NCBI RefSeq assembly: GCF_003254525.1
Contig: NZ_QFYS01000004.1
Coordinates: 248,001 to 312,000 of the forward strand
Reading direction: 5' to 3'
From: Phenylobacterium kunshanense
GTDB taxonomy: Bacteria > Pseudomonadota > Alphaproteobacteria > Caulobacterales > Caulobacteraceae
Length of the DNA: 64,000 nucleotides
Below, piece by piece: positions 44,554 through 53,321 of this stretch. Each line of letters begins with the position of its first letter. Position 1 is the stretch's first letter. The notes under the pieces are model-generated. The model had not been told where the DNA came from, did no database searches, and saw nothing but the letters and a program-made list of their open reading frames with translations. The position numbers were made by a program, and so were the translations under genes.

Positions 44554-45797
44554 GCGGCGGCGACCTGCTCCGTCGCCAGGCCCAGCGCGGCGGCGAGGCG
44601 TGCGTTAACCAGGGCGAATTTCTCGGCCTTGGCGTAGGGCTCCCAGGCCGCCGGGACGAAGGCGGAACCGAACCTGTCAGCCAGCGCCGCGCGGAGCTGG
44701 GTGAGCCGCTGCATGGCGTCGATCGAATGGTAGATCCAGCGCGGCTTGATCGAGGTGGCGAGCATCTGGCCCAGCTGCAGCTCACCTTCGAACCCGGCAA
44801 GCAATCGCGAGATCTCCGCCCTGAGATCGGCGTCGCCGGCCTCAGCCACGCACTCGGCCGTGATCAGCGTCTGGCCGGCGCTCTCGTAGACGTAGATCCG
44901 GAAACAGGCGCCCTCGGCGGTGAAGTTCTGGACGTAGAACGGGCAGGCGCCGCTCCACCGCGCGGCGAAGGTGTAGGTGGCGAAGCTCTTGGGCAGCAGC
45001 TTGGGCGTCGGCACGCCCATGGCCTTGAACAGCGGGGTCGGATTGCCCGCCCAGACAAGGACCTCGTCATCCGACATGGCCGCCAGGGCCTGGCGCGGCG
45101 GTACGAGGCTTTCAGGGTGGATCGACACGCCGAGCGCCGCGAGGCGCTGTTCGCAGTTGCGCAGCATGGCGGGAAAGCCGCCCTCGGGGAGGCTGCAGAC
45201 GAGATTGGCCGTGCGGCCCCACTGCCGGCGCGGGATGGCCAGGAGTTCGTTGGTCAGCGGGTCGTTGTGCTTCGCCTCGGCGAGGGCCGCGAAATCGACG
45301 CCTAGGGGCACGACGCGGTTGATCGCCATGGGGATCGCCGCGTCGCCGTGGGCTTCTTCGAGATCGAAGCCCAGGTGCCAGCGCGCATAGCGCATCAGGG
45401 GCCAGGCGATCTCGGAAGGGTAGGCGGCGATGCGATCGGCCAGGCTGTCGCCTGCCGGCGGCGTCACCTGGAAGCTGTCGGCCGGCAGCGCGGGGCCACC
45501 GAAGTCCTCTGTGTAGACGAGACCGTCTTCCCCAGGGCTGACCGATCCGAAGCGGTTCTCGAACTCCACGAAGCGCTGGCCTTGGGTCTCCAGAAGGCGG
45601 CGCAGCGGATCGTCGGCGCCGCCGAAGTAGATGCAGCCCTCCCGGATCTCCAGGCCGTTCCGTTCGTCCGAGAGCGAGATGCCGCCAAGTCGGTCGAAGC
45701 GTTCGTGGATCGAGATCCGCCGCGCGCCCAGGCGATGGGCTTCGAACGCCGCGAGGATGCCCGTCAGGCCGCCGCCGATGATCTTCACGCTCTTCAT
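44550..45797 (-). CDS. FAD/NAD(P)-binding oxidoreductase in the glycan operon
   Basis: A 415-residue protein with an N-terminal dinucleotide-binding fold (VKIIGGGLTGILAAFEAHRLG, then ISIHERFDRLGGIS). The rest resembles the UDP-galactopyranose mutase/amine-oxidase fold in length and layout (EGCIYFGG, LVCSLPEGGFPAMLRNCEQRLAALGV, DDEVLVWAGNPTPL). No specific family is certain. Both ends overlap neighbours by four bases (ATGA), so it is tightly co-translated with the methyltransferase and WbqC genes. A sugar-modifying redox or mutase step is inferred. Confidence 0.75.
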   Translation of the reverse strand: MKSVKIIGGGLTGILAAFEAHRLGARRISIHERFDRLGGISLSDERNGLEIREGCIYFGGADDPLRRLLETQGQRFVEFENRFGSVSPGEDGLVYTEDFGGPALPADSFQVTPPAGDSLADRIAAYPSEIAWPLMRYARWHLGFDLEEAHGDAAIPMAINRVVPLGVDFAALAEAKHNDPLTNELLAIPRRQWGRTANLVCSLPEGGFPAMLRNCEQRLAALGVSIHPESLVPPRQALAAMSDDEVLVWAGNPTPLFKAMGVPTPKLLPKSFATYTFAARWSGACPFYVQNFTAEGACFRIYVYESAGQTLITAECVAEAGDADLRAEISRLLAGFEGELQLGQMLATSIKPRWIYHSIDAMQRLTQLRAALADRFGSAFVPAAWEPYAKAEKFALVNARLAAALGLATEQVAAA

Positions 45798-46468
45798 GGG
45801 ACAGATCCCCACACGACGAGGTCGCTGTTGCCGGGCACCCGACGACCCGACTGGATGTTGTCGAACCGGCACGCCAGTTCCGTCCGATCGGTCAGCGCGA
45901 GGGTCTCGACGAGCAGCTCCACCAGGCCGGCCGGCGTGTAGAAGCGGTTGAACAGGCCATCTTCGCCGGTTTCGGGGGTGGCCAGACGGAAGCCGTCGGC
46001 CTCCTCCTCCACGCCCCGGCCATAGCGATAGTCGTCGACGAGCCGGGTCCGCACGAAGAGCTCCGCGCCCGGCGCCATGGCCGTCTTCAGGCCCGTCAGA
46101 ACTGCTCGCGCCTGCGCGAGAGTGAGATAGCAGAGCAGGTTCGGGATGATCACCGCGTCGAACCGGCCGTCCAGCGGCGGCAGTCCGGCGGACAGGTCGG
46201 CCTGCACCCATGCCGGCGCATCGCCCAGATTGAAGCGGGCGTCGGCGAGAGCTCCAGCGTCCAGGTCTACGCCGGTGCAATCCCAGCCATAGGTGAGATA
46301 GAGGGAGAGGTTGTTGCCGACGCCGCAGCCCAGCTCCAGCACGCGACCCTTGCGAGTGTGCAGGCCACGCTTGAAGAAGTGCCGGACGACGAACTCGTCG
46401 GGATACTTCAGGCCGCGAATCTCAGGTAGCGCGCGCATGATCCATCTCTGGACCGGGGAAGCGAACAC
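45794..46468 (-). CDS. class I SAM-dependent methyltransferase in the glycan operon
   Basis: A 224-residue methyltransferase. SAM-binding motif I is RVLELGCGVGNNLSLYL near residue 42, followed by an acidic CTGVDLDAGAL, VQADLSAGLPPL and FDAVIIPNLLCYL. The target cannot be read from the sequence. It sits 10 bases after pseG and overlaps the FAD gene, so a nucleotide- or lipid-linked sugar is a reasonable guess. It is not a known Pse pathway enzyme. Confidence 0.85.
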   Translation of the reverse strand: MFASPVQRWIMRALPEIRGLKYPDEFVVRHFFKRGLHTRKGRVLELGCGVGNNLSLYLTYGWDCTGVDLDAGALADARFNLGDAPAWVQADLSAGLPPLDGRFDAVIIPNLLCYLTLAQARAVLTGLKTAMAPGAELFVRTRLVDDYRYGRGVEEEADGFRLATPETGEDGLFNRFYTPAGLVELLVETLALTDRTELACRFDNIQSGRRVPGNSDLVVWGSVP

Positions 46469-46478
46469 TCCGTTAAGG

Positions 46479-47501
46479 CTATTTGGTTTTCCGCGTCCCG
46501 ATCAGGTTCAGGAAGGCTTCGCCGGTGCGGCCGGCGCCCAGGCCGTCGCACAGGGCGGCGCTGGACGTGGCGAGGTTTCGGCGCAGGGCCGGGTCGCGCA
46601 GCAGGCGCATGAAGGCCCGGTCGAACGCGGCCTCGAAGTCGGGATCGGCGACATCCAGCACCAGGGCGGCGCCACGCTCGGCCACCGCCTGGGCGGCGGC
46701 CCGCTGGTTGTCGGCCAGCACGATCAGCAGCGACGGCAGGCCCAGGGTGCAGCGCTCCCAGGTCGACGATCCGGGCGCGCCGATCCCGATATCGGCCTCG
46801 GCGGTCAGTCGGGCCATGTGCGGCGTGTCGACGTGGAGCAGCAGGCGCTGATCGCGCCGGGCCACCTTGGCCAACCCGGCCATGGAGGGCGCCGCGCCGC
46901 CCAGCACGATGTCGAGCCCGACGTCGGTCACCCGCGGGCGCACCCGCTCGACGATCCGCGCGGTGATCCCGCCGACGTCGGTCAGTCCCATGGCGATCAG
47001 GATGCGCTGAACCGGCTCCCCGCGCCAGGCGAGCGCGGGCTCGCGAAGCGCCGCGAATTCCGGGCGGACGGGCGCGAAGGTCGGGCCGAGCAGCAGCCTG
47101 GCGTGGGCGCGGATCAGGCCGTTGTAGTCCTCGGCCCGCCGGCCGGGACCCGCGTCGAGTACGATGTCCGCCCCGAGCGGGCGGTTGGCGAGGTCGTCGA
47201 TGACCAGGACCGGCCGGCCCTGGGCCATCGCGCGGTGGTCGGGCTCCGAAAGGCCATAGTGATCGAAAACGATCGCATCGAAGGATTCCCGCACGGCGGC
47301 GGCCGCCAGGTCCTCGGCCGCGATGCGGGCCGCGTCGGGCGCGAAGGCGTCCAGGAGTTCGCTGACGGCCGGCGGGCCGACGAAGGTGAAGCTGGCCCCC
47401 TGCGCCTCCAGCGCCCGGGCGAGGGTGAGCGAGCGCATGACGTGACCGCCGCCCACGCTGGGGCCGGCGTCGACGACGAACAGGATTCGCGGGCCGGTCA
47501 T
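46479..47501 (-). CDS. pseG: PseG-type UDP-sugar hydrolase (pseudaminic acid pathway)
   Basis: A 340-residue GT-B-fold hydrolase of the PseG/SpsG family. VDAGPSVGGGHVMRSLTLARAL holds the nucleotide-sugar loop with the conserved His, FDHYG and VIDDLANRP follow, and APGSSTWERCTLGLPSLLIVLADNQ is the donor-binding signature. PseG removes UDP from UDP-2,4-diacetamido-trideoxy-altrose during pseudaminic acid synthesis; the Caulobacter counterpart is FlmD, for flagellin modification. Other pathway enzymes are not in this window. First gene of the four-gene operon. Confidence 0.82.
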   Translation of the reverse strand: MTGPRILFVVDAGPSVGGGHVMRSLTLARALEAQGASFTFVGPPAVSELLDAFAPDAARIAAEDLAAAAVRESFDAIVFDHYGLSEPDHRAMAQGRPVLVIDDLANRPLGADIVLDAGPGRRAEDYNGLIRAHARLLLGPTFAPVRPEFAALREPALAWRGEPVQRILIAMGLTDVGGITARIVERVRPRVTDVGLDIVLGGAAPSMAGLAKVARRDQRLLLHVDTPHMARLTAEADIGIGAPGSSTWERCTLGLPSLLIVLADNQRAAAQAVAERGAALVLDVADPDFEAAFDRAFMRLLRDPALRRNLATSSAALCDGLGAGRTGEAFLNLIGTRKTK

Positions 47502-47602
47502 GGCTGTCCATCGCCCTCGAACGGGGCGGCATCACGGCAGGCCGGGCGCACCGCGTCACGGGAAAGCGCGCTCATGCCGGTGCATTTGCGCTGATGCGGC
47601 CC

Positions 47603-47633
47603 AAAAGCAAAGGGCCGCCCCAAAGGGCGGCCC
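47603..47633 (-). terminator. intrinsic terminator of the RTX gene
   Basis: A perfect 9-bp stem (GGGCCGCCC / GGGCGGCCC) with a CAAA loop at 47612-47633, followed on the minus strand by TTTGCTTTT. It starts 24 bases after the RTX stop and isolates the pseG operon from RTX transcription. Confidence 0.85.
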
Positions 47634-47657
47634 CGCTCCTGACGGTTGAGACGCCGC

Positions 47658-50183
47658 CTAGATGATGTTCGCCGAGCTGATGTCCGTGTTGGCCGTGCCC
47701 GACAGGTAGACGGCGCCATCGGCCGTCCCGTCTCCATTGAAGTCGATGAAGACGTAGACGTCAGCGCCGACCTCGACCGAGTGGTAGAGGATCGTGCCGT
47801 TCATGGCTGCATTGGCGGCCGTGAGGGCGTCGGTGAAGTTCGCAGCCGAGCTTTCCGAGTAGTTCGTGCCGCTGCCGGCCGCGAGACCGAACTCGAACAC
47901 GTCGGTGCTCTCGAAGTCGGTGATCTCGTCGGCGGTGGCCGCGGTGATCCCCGTTTCGCCGCTGCCGATATTGAACTGATCGGCTCCCGTACCGCCGGCG
48001 ATCTCATCGACCCCGGCGCCAGCCGTGATCGTATCGGCCACCGTGCCGCCGGTGATGGTGTCGGCCCCTCCGCCGGAATTCACCGAATTCGATCCGTTGC
48101 CCGTGACGATCGTGTCGTCGTTCGCTCCGCTGGTGATGGTGTCGGCTCCGGCGCCGGCCGTGATGTTGTTGGCGCCGTCGCCCGCGGAGATCAGGTTGGC
48201 GCCGTCGCCGGCGCTGATCGTATCGGCGCCCGAGCCGGTCGTGATCGTATCGTTGCCGGCAGCCGCGGTGATGTTGTCGGCGCCGCCGCCGCCGATCACC
48301 GAGTTGTTGCCGCCACCCGCATTGATCGTGTCGTTGCCGGTCGACGTGGTGATGGTGTCCGCGCCCGAGCCGGCGGTGATGTCGTCGTTGCCGCCGCCGC
48401 CCGTGATGGAGTTGGCGCCGCCGGCGTCAGTGATGTCGTCGTCGCCCGTGCCGCCTGCCACGGTGTCGTTGCCGGTCCCGGCCGCGATCGTGTCGTCGCC
48501 CGTCCCGCCGTCGATGATGCTGTCGTCGTCGCTGGTGCTGCCGTTGATGTCGTCGTTCCCGGCGTCGCCGATGACCGAGCCGCGGCCGACGAAGGTGATG
48601 TCGTCGTCGCCGGCCCCGCCGTTGATGATGTCGAGACCGTCCTCCGCGGCGATCGTGTCGTTACCCGCGGCGCCCGTCAGGGTGTCGTTGTCGGTCCCGC
48701 CACGGATCGAGTCCTCGCCCGTGCCGCCGGTGATGCTGTTGTTGCCTTCGCCGCCGTCGGCCGAGTTGTTCGTGCCGTCACCGAGGTTGATGACGTCGGC
48801 GCCCGTTCCGGTCGTGACCGTGTCGTTGCCCAGGCCGGCGTTGACCGTGTCGTTGCCAGCCGTGCTCGTGTACTCGTCGTTGCCGTCCCCAAGGTCAACG
48901 CTGTCGGCGCCCGTGCCGCCGGTCACGTCGTCATTGCCGCCGCCGGTGGAATAGCTGCCCGTCCCAGCTCCGCTAGCGGTGATCGTATCGTTCCCGCTGC
49001 CCGTGGTGACCGAGCCGCCCGACAGGGTGATGTTGTTGGCTCCTGCGCCAGCGGTGATCGTGTCGGAGCCCGTGCCCGAATTGATCGTGTCGTCGCTGTC
49101 GCCGGTCGTGATCACGTCACCACCGGACCCGGAGGTGATCGAGTTGGCGCCCGATCCGCCCGCGATGGTGTTGTCGCCATTGCCTGCCGCGATCGTGTCG
49201 TCACCGTCGCTGCCGCTGATGCTGTCCGAGCCATCGGTCGTGGTGATGTTGTCGTTGCCGGAACCGGCCGAGACGGTGTTGTCGCCATTGCCGGCGTCGA
49301 CCGTGTCGTGTCCGTCGCCGGAGTCGACGATGTCGTTGCCGCCGTCGGCGTCGATGTTGTCGTCGCCGGCGCCGCCGACGATCGAGTTCACGCCCGCCAG
49401 GGCGCGGATGACGTCATTGCCGCCCCCGCCGATGATGGTGTCGTTGGCCGCGCCGCCCTCGATGGTGTCGGCGCCTTCGCCGCCGTCCAGGCTGTCGGAG
49501 CCGCCGCCGCCCTGGATGGAGTCCACGCCGTCCTGGCCGCCGAGCGTGTCCGCCGAGCTGCCCGCCACCAGCGTGTCGTCGCCGAGGTTGCCGAGCAGGA
49601 AGTCGCCGCCGCCGGAGGACGCGTCGATGCTGTCGTTGCCCTGGCCGCCCAGCAGGAGGTCGGCAGTGGCCCCGCCGGTGATCGAGTCATCCCCGAGGTT
49701 GCCCTGGCCGAACTGCAGGATGCCCGGAGCGCCCGTGCCGGCACCCACGGTAATCTGGTCGTTGTCCTTGCCGCCGTAGATGACGTCGTCGCCGGCGCCG
49801 CCGACCAGGGAGTCGTTGCCCTGGTTGCCTTGCAGCACATCGTTGCCCGCGTCGCCGTTGAGCGTGTCGTCTCCGGCTCCACCGTAGAGGCCGTCGTTAC
49901 CGGCGCCGCCCGTGAAGGAATCATCGACCGTGCGGCCGACGAAGAGCTTGGAGCCATCGGCGAACAGGAAGTCGGACTCGTTGCGAAGGCCGGAGTCAGA
50001 GAAGGTGATGCTCCGGAACGGCGCCTGCAGGATCACATAGTCCGGCGTGTTGATCGTGAACGGGACGAAAACAACCGCGACCTGGGAGGCGGAGACCGTC
50101 TGCGTCGTGAAGATGAGCTGGTCAGCTGGCGTATAAGCGAGCGCCTGAGCATCCGTGATGGTTTCGAAGAAGTACGTCGCCAC
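47658..50183 (-). CDS. large RTX calcium-binding repeat protein
   Basis: An 841-residue protein made mostly of RTX nonapeptides (GGAGNDxLx) from about residue 90 to 700, regular at first and then drifting to Ser/Thr/Asn-rich forms such as GSGADTIT. A short unique N-terminal domain (TYFFETITDAQALAYTPADQ) and a C-terminal non-repeat domain (DEITDFESTDVFEFG...YVFIDFNGDG) flank the array. I see no cysteine and only two lysines, so it is very acidic. Such proteins leave by type I secretion through a C-terminal signal and fold with calcium. Start GTG 50183 with GGGGG upstream. No secretion genes lie nearby. Confidence 0.88.
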   Translation of the reverse strand: MATYFFETITDAQALAYTPADQLIFTTQTVSASQVAVVFVPFTINTPDYVILQAPFRSITFSDSGLRNESDFLFADGSKLFVGRTVDDSFTGGAGNDGLYGGAGDDTLNGDAGNDVLQGNQGNDSLVGGAGDDVIYGGKDNDQITVGAGTGAPGILQFGQGNLGDDSITGGATADLLLGGQGNDSIDASSGGGDFLLGNLGDDTLVAGSSADTLGGQDGVDSIQGGGGSDSLDGGEGADTIEGGAANDTIIGGGGNDVIRALAGVNSIVGGAGDDNIDADGGNDIVDSGDGHDTVDAGNGDNTVSAGSGNDNITTTDGSDSISGSDGDDTIAAGNGDNTIAGGSGANSITSGSGGDVITTGDSDDTINSGTGSDTITAGAGANNITLSGGSVTTGSGNDTITASGAGTGSYSTGGGNDDVTGGTGADSVDLGDGNDEYTSTAGNDTVNAGLGNDTVTTGTGADVINLGDGTNNSADGGEGNNSITGGTGEDSIRGGTDNDTLTGAAGNDTIAAEDGLDIINGGAGDDDITFVGRGSVIGDAGNDDINGSTSDDDSIIDGGTGDDTIAAGTGNDTVAGGTGDDDITDAGGANSITGGGGNDDITAGSGADTITTSTGNDTINAGGGNNSVIGGGGADNITAAAGNDTITTGSGADTISAGDGANLISAGDGANNITAGAGADTITSGANDDTIVTGNGSNSVNSGGGADTITGGTVADTITAGAGVDEIAGGTGADQFNIGSGETGITAATADEITDFESTDVFEFGLAAGSGTNYSESSAANFTDALTAANAAMNGTILYHSVEVGADVYVFIDFNGDGTADGAVYLSGTANTDISSANII

Positions 50184-50315
50184 TGTGCGGCCCCCGCGGT
50201 TCGAATCAGATTGCGTCCCTTGCCGGGAGGCTATCCACAAATCCTTAGCTAAAGTTACCGAGCCAGGCGAGCCGGGCAAGAATCCATTGCCGGAGGTTGA
50301 GTCCGGGAAAGGTCG

Positions 50316-51287
50316 TCACGCCGATCCGTCGTATCGGCGCAACAGTTCGCGGGCCAAGCGGTCCGTCTCGGCGAGCGGCTCATACGCATCGACGGGTGTC
50401 AGGGCGCCGGCGAACGGGCGGGCGATCCCCCGCCGCTCGAGTTCGGCATGAAAGCGGGCGAGCTTGGCGCTGTGTCCGGGCATGGGAAGGATGAACAGCG
50501 GTTTTCCCGTGGCGGCGGCGTCCGTGGCCAGGTTCGTAGAGTCCTCGGTGACCAGGATCGCATCGGCCGCCGCCAGGAAGGCGAAGTAGGGGTTCTCGCC
50601 CGTTCCATCCCAGACCACGCCCGGCAGGCTCGACAGTTCGCCTGACATCGCCGCGCGCGCGGGCGCCGGCGTACGGCGCGTGAAGCTCAGCATGAGCGAG
50701 CCGCCAGACTCATCGATCATCCGGGCGATGTCGCCGGCCAGCCGCCGGGCATGATCGGCGGGCAGGCGGTGAGCCTTCGAGCGCCCTCCGACGACCACGG
50801 CGACTCGCGGATGAGGCAGCGGCGCCAGGCGCTCCTGAAACCGGGCGAACTCGAGGGCCAGGGCCTCGGGAGTGATCCGGTTCGGCGCGCCGAGTATTGG
50901 GAACACGTTCGGTCCCGTCAGGCCGTCGTGCTGCGGAGGCGCAACCAGGTCGAACCTGGCCAGCGGAGCCTTCGGGTCCTGGGTCTGGACGACGAAGGTT
51001 CGCCCGTCCGCCCAGTCCAGCATTCGTGTCGAGAGCGGCAGGGTGGCTCGCCCGGCCGCGATCCAGATGTCGGGCCAGGGCGGCGCGATGGCGTCGCCCG
51101 TGCGGGCCGCGGGGGGGATCATCCGCCAGGGCAGACGGCCAAGCCCGCCCCGCCAGCCGATCCGCTTGCGGGTGATCAGGGCAGGGCGAAGGCGCGCGAC
51201 CGCCTCGGCGAGGCCAAGGGCCTGGGCTTCAATGCCGGCCCGGCCGTCGGAGACGGCCCAGATCCGCAAGGGGCGGCCGGCCGTCAC
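50316..51287 (-). CDS. ELM1/GtrOC1-like family protein
   Basis: A 323-residue protein of the mitochondrial-fission ELM1-like family (DUF1022), a glycosyltransferase-like fold. Its beginning is IWAVSDGRAGIEAQALGLAEAV, with PWPDIWIAAGRATLPLS, QTQDPKAPLARFDLVAPPQHDGL, VVVGGRSKAHRLP and LVTEDSTNLATDAAATGKPLFILPM further on. Bacterial members are common in alphaproteobacteria and of unknown activity. It starts 10 bases after greA, so they form an operon. Confidence 0.88.
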   Translation of the reverse strand: MTAGRPLRIWAVSDGRAGIEAQALGLAEAVARLRPALITRKRIGWRGGLGRLPWRMIPPAARTGDAIAPPWPDIWIAAGRATLPLSTRMLDWADGRTFVVQTQDPKAPLARFDLVAPPQHDGLTGPNVFPILGAPNRITPEALALEFARFQERLAPLPHPRVAVVVGGRSKAHRLPADHARRLAGDIARMIDESGGSLMLSFTRRTPAPARAAMSGELSSLPGVVWDGTGENPYFAFLAAADAILVTEDSTNLATDAAATGKPLFILPMPGHSAKLARFHAELERRGIARPFAGALTPVDAYEPLAETDRLARELLRRYDGSA

Positions 51288-51297
51288 GGCGTCGGCC

Positions 51298-51771
51298 TCA
51301 GACCCACTCCACCTTGGTGATCTCGTAGGCCTTCACGCCGCCGGGGGTGTTCACCTCGACGACGTCGCCGGTCTCCTTGCCGATGATCGCCCGGGCGATC
51401 GGCGAGGTGACCGAGACGCGGCCGCGCTTCACGTCGGCCTCATGCTCGCCGACGATCTGGTAGCGGGCCTCCTCCTCGGTGTCCTCGTCCACCACCGAGA
51501 CGGTGGCGCCGAACTTCACCTGGCTTCCCGACAGCTTGGAGACGTCGATCACCTGGGCGCGCGCCATCTTGTCCTCGATCTCGGCGATCTGGCCTTCGAT
51601 CCAGCCCTGGCGCTCCTTGGCGGCGTGGTACTCGGCGTTCTCGGAGAGGTCGCCGTGCGAACGCGCTTCTGCGATGGCGGCGATCACCGCCGGCCGCTCC
51701 ACCGTCTTCAAACGCTTCAGTTCTTCGTCGAGGGCCTTGTAGCCCTCCACGGTCATCGGAACTTTTTCCAT
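51298..51771 (-). CDS. greA: transcription elongation factor GreA
   Basis: A 157-residue factor. The N-terminal coiled coil ([62 protein letters not shown]) has the tip acidic pair (GDLSENAEY) that helps RNA polymerase cleave backtracked RNA. The C-terminal FKBP-like domain includes [23 protein letters not shown]. Standard length. The 181 bp upstream (51772-51952) hold its promoter region and no gene that I can see. Confidence 0.97.
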   Translation of the reverse strand: MEKVPMTVEGYKALDEELKRLKTVERPAVIAAIAEARSHGDLSENAEYHAAKERQGWIEGQIAEIEDKMARAQVIDVSKLSGSQVKFGATVSVVDEDTEEEARYQIVGEHEADVKRGRVSVTSPIARAIIGKETGDVVEVNTPGGVKAYEITKVEWV

Positions 51772-51952
51772 CGTGACTCGAGGTTCGCCGTGGTGATCCC
51801 CAACCCGGCCGCTGGCGCACGCGACCCGGGGGCAGAAATGCTAGGATTGTGCGCCGCAAAAATCAAGGGCGCAGGTCCCCGCTCTGCGGCGGTCTGGGAA
51901 TCCGGGCGGCGTCGGCGAGCCGAAACCTCTGCCGATCCCTTGGGGGGGAGCG

Positions 51953-52453
51953 CTACTCGCTCTCGCTGACGATGGCGCCCGCGAGTTCCTCGGGGCTGGG
52001 GTGTTCGAACACCCCCTCGGCGAAGTCGAACATGGCGGGCGAGACCTCGATGGCGAAGTTGTCGCCCTTGACCACATTGCGCTCGGCGACCCGCGCCCGG
52101 CGAACCTCCACGTCGGCGGTCACGAAGTGGAACTGAAGCGGCAGGTCGGCGGCGGCCGCGATCTCCCGCACGCGGGCCCGATCGGCCCGACGGAGCAGGC
52201 CGATATCGAGGATCACCGGCGTTCCCGTGGCCAGGACGCCGGCCGCCGTCGACCAGATCTGCGCCTCGCAGCGCTGCACCCGCTCGATCATCCAGTCGTA
52301 TTCGATGGGATCCGGCATGTCGGGCGCAAACAGCTTCGCCATCCACTCGTCGAGGATGAAGGCGACCGCCTTCTCGCGGCGGGCGAAGGCGTGAGCGTAG
52401 GTCGTCTTGCCGGCGCCCGAGGGGCCGAAGATCACGTGCAGGGTGGCGGACAT
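51953..52453 (-). CDS. AAA-family P-loop kinase-like ATPase
   Basis: A 166-residue protein with Walker A FGPSGAGKTTYAHAFA at residue 9 and a lid-like arginine region (RRADRARVREIA ... EVRRARVAERN). VILDIGLLRRADR may hold the catalytic Asp. This is the small zeta-toxin/gluconate-kinase-like group often annotated as ATP-binding protein. Possible substrates are small metabolites or antibiotics. It sits alone between greA and the SDR. Confidence 0.75.
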   Translation of the reverse strand: MSATLHVIFGPSGAGKTTYAHAFARREKAVAFILDEWMAKLFAPDMPDPIEYDWMIERVQRCEAQIWSTAAGVLATGTPVILDIGLLRRADRARVREIAAAADLPLQFHFVTADVEVRRARVAERNVVKGDNFAIEVSPAMFDFAEGVFEHPSPEELAGAIVSESE

Positions 52454-52508
52454 GAGGGCCGTCTAGAGGATGGACGGCCCCCCGTCGACAGTCGACGTTC
52501 GAACCGGC

Positions 52509-53294
52509 TCAGCGAACGCTCAGCCCGCCGTCGATCACCAGTTCGGCGCCGGTCACGTAGCGGCTCTCGTCGGAAGCCAGCCACAGGATGCCGTTGGCGA
52601 TGTCCTCGGGCACGCCCTTCACGCCCAGGGGGACGGCCAACTCGGACATGGCGTCCAGATCCGGCGGGGCGTTCACGCCCGGCTGGCCGCCGAGGACGGT
52701 GGTCCAGATGGGAGTCTCGATGATCCCCGGGTGCACCGAGTTTACGCGGATGCCGTCCTTGGCCCCAGCGCATTCCATGGCCACGGACTTCGTGAAGAGC
52801 CGGACGCCGCCCTTGGTGGCGCAGTAGCCGGCGAGGTTTGGCGCGCCCTTCAGGCCGGCTACCGACGAGATGTTGATGATGCTGCCGCCGCGGCCGCCCT
52901 CGCGGATCAGCGGGATGGAATGCTTCACGCCCAGGAAGACGCCGTCGAGGTTGACTGCATTCTGCTTCTTCCAGTCGGCCAGCGTCATCTCGAGCACCGA
53001 TCCGCCGAGGCCGATGCCCGCGTTGTTGACCAGGATGTCGAGCCGGCCGTGGCGCGCCTTCACCTGCGCGACCACTTCGATCCAGGCGTCTTCGCTGGTC
53101 ACGTCGTGATGGATGAATTCAGCCTTGCCGCCGGCCTTCTGAATTCCGGCCGCGACCTCTGCGCCAAGGTGGTCCTGCACATCGGTGACCACCACCGTCG
53201 CGCCTTCCGACGCCAGCTTCTCGGCCGCGCTGCGTCCGATCCCGCTCGCGCCGCCGGTGACCAGCGCCACCTTCCCGCTCACACGGCCCGCCAT
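52509..53294 (-). CDS. short-chain dehydrogenase/reductase (FabG-like)
   Basis: A 261-residue classical SDR. TGGASGIGRSAAEKL is followed by an Asp in VVVTDVQDHLG, which favours NAD(H). NNAGIGLGG, the catalytic Ser in NISSVAGLKG, and YCATK (Tyr, Lys) follow, then the C-terminal LWLASDESRYVTGAELVIDGG. GGGAGGAGG before ATG 53294 fixes the start. Its promoter carries the same palindrome as the monooxygenase at 42317, suggesting a shared regulator and perhaps an alcohol-to-ketone-to-ester pathway. Confidence 0.93.
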   Translation of the reverse strand: MAGRVSGKVALVTGGASGIGRSAAEKLASEGATVVVTDVQDHLGAEVAAGIQKAGGKAEFIHHDVTSEDAWIEVVAQVKARHGRLDILVNNAGIGLGGSVLEMTLADWKKQNAVNLDGVFLGVKHSIPLIREGGRGGSIINISSVAGLKGAPNLAGYCATKGGVRLFTKSVAMECAGAKDGIRVNSVHPGIIETPIWTTVLGGQPGVNAPPDLDAMSELAVPLGVKGVPEDIANGILWLASDESRYVTGAELVIDGGLSVR

Positions 53295-53308
53295 CTTCGC
53301 CTCCTCCC

Positions 53309-53321
53309 TTATCGTTGATAA
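53309..53321. promoter_or_regulatory. operator palindrome upstream of the SDR
   Basis: TTATC-GTT-GATAA, here extended to perfect 6-bp arms (CTTATC / GATAAG), placed directly upstream of the SDR ribosome binding site. Identical in 13 bases to 42225-42237. The form fits a TetR-type operator. Confidence 0.7.

Noticed and set aside
47498..47574. Short minus-strand ORF overlapping the pseG start
   Set aside because: No ribosome binding site, and its peptide has no natural-looking composition.
47658..50183. Repetitive DNA considered as a CRISPR or satellite array
   Set aside because: The repeat period follows 9-codon RTX units, is imperfect, and lies inside one open frame with no regular spacers.
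50190..50215. GGTTCGAATC on the plus strand upstream of the RTX gene, tRNA-like
   Set aside because: No pairing stems on either side, and the position is the RTX 5' leader on the other strand.
47646..50252. Long plus-strand open frame opposite the RTX gene, Val/Asp/Gly-repetitive
   Set aside because: The repetition comes from reading RTX repeats backwards; the minus-strand frame has proper RTX motifs and a terminator.
50236..50262. TTAG...TTAC considered as a CtrA box upstream of the RTX gene
   Set aside because: The half sites are six, not seven, bases apart, and each has a mismatch.
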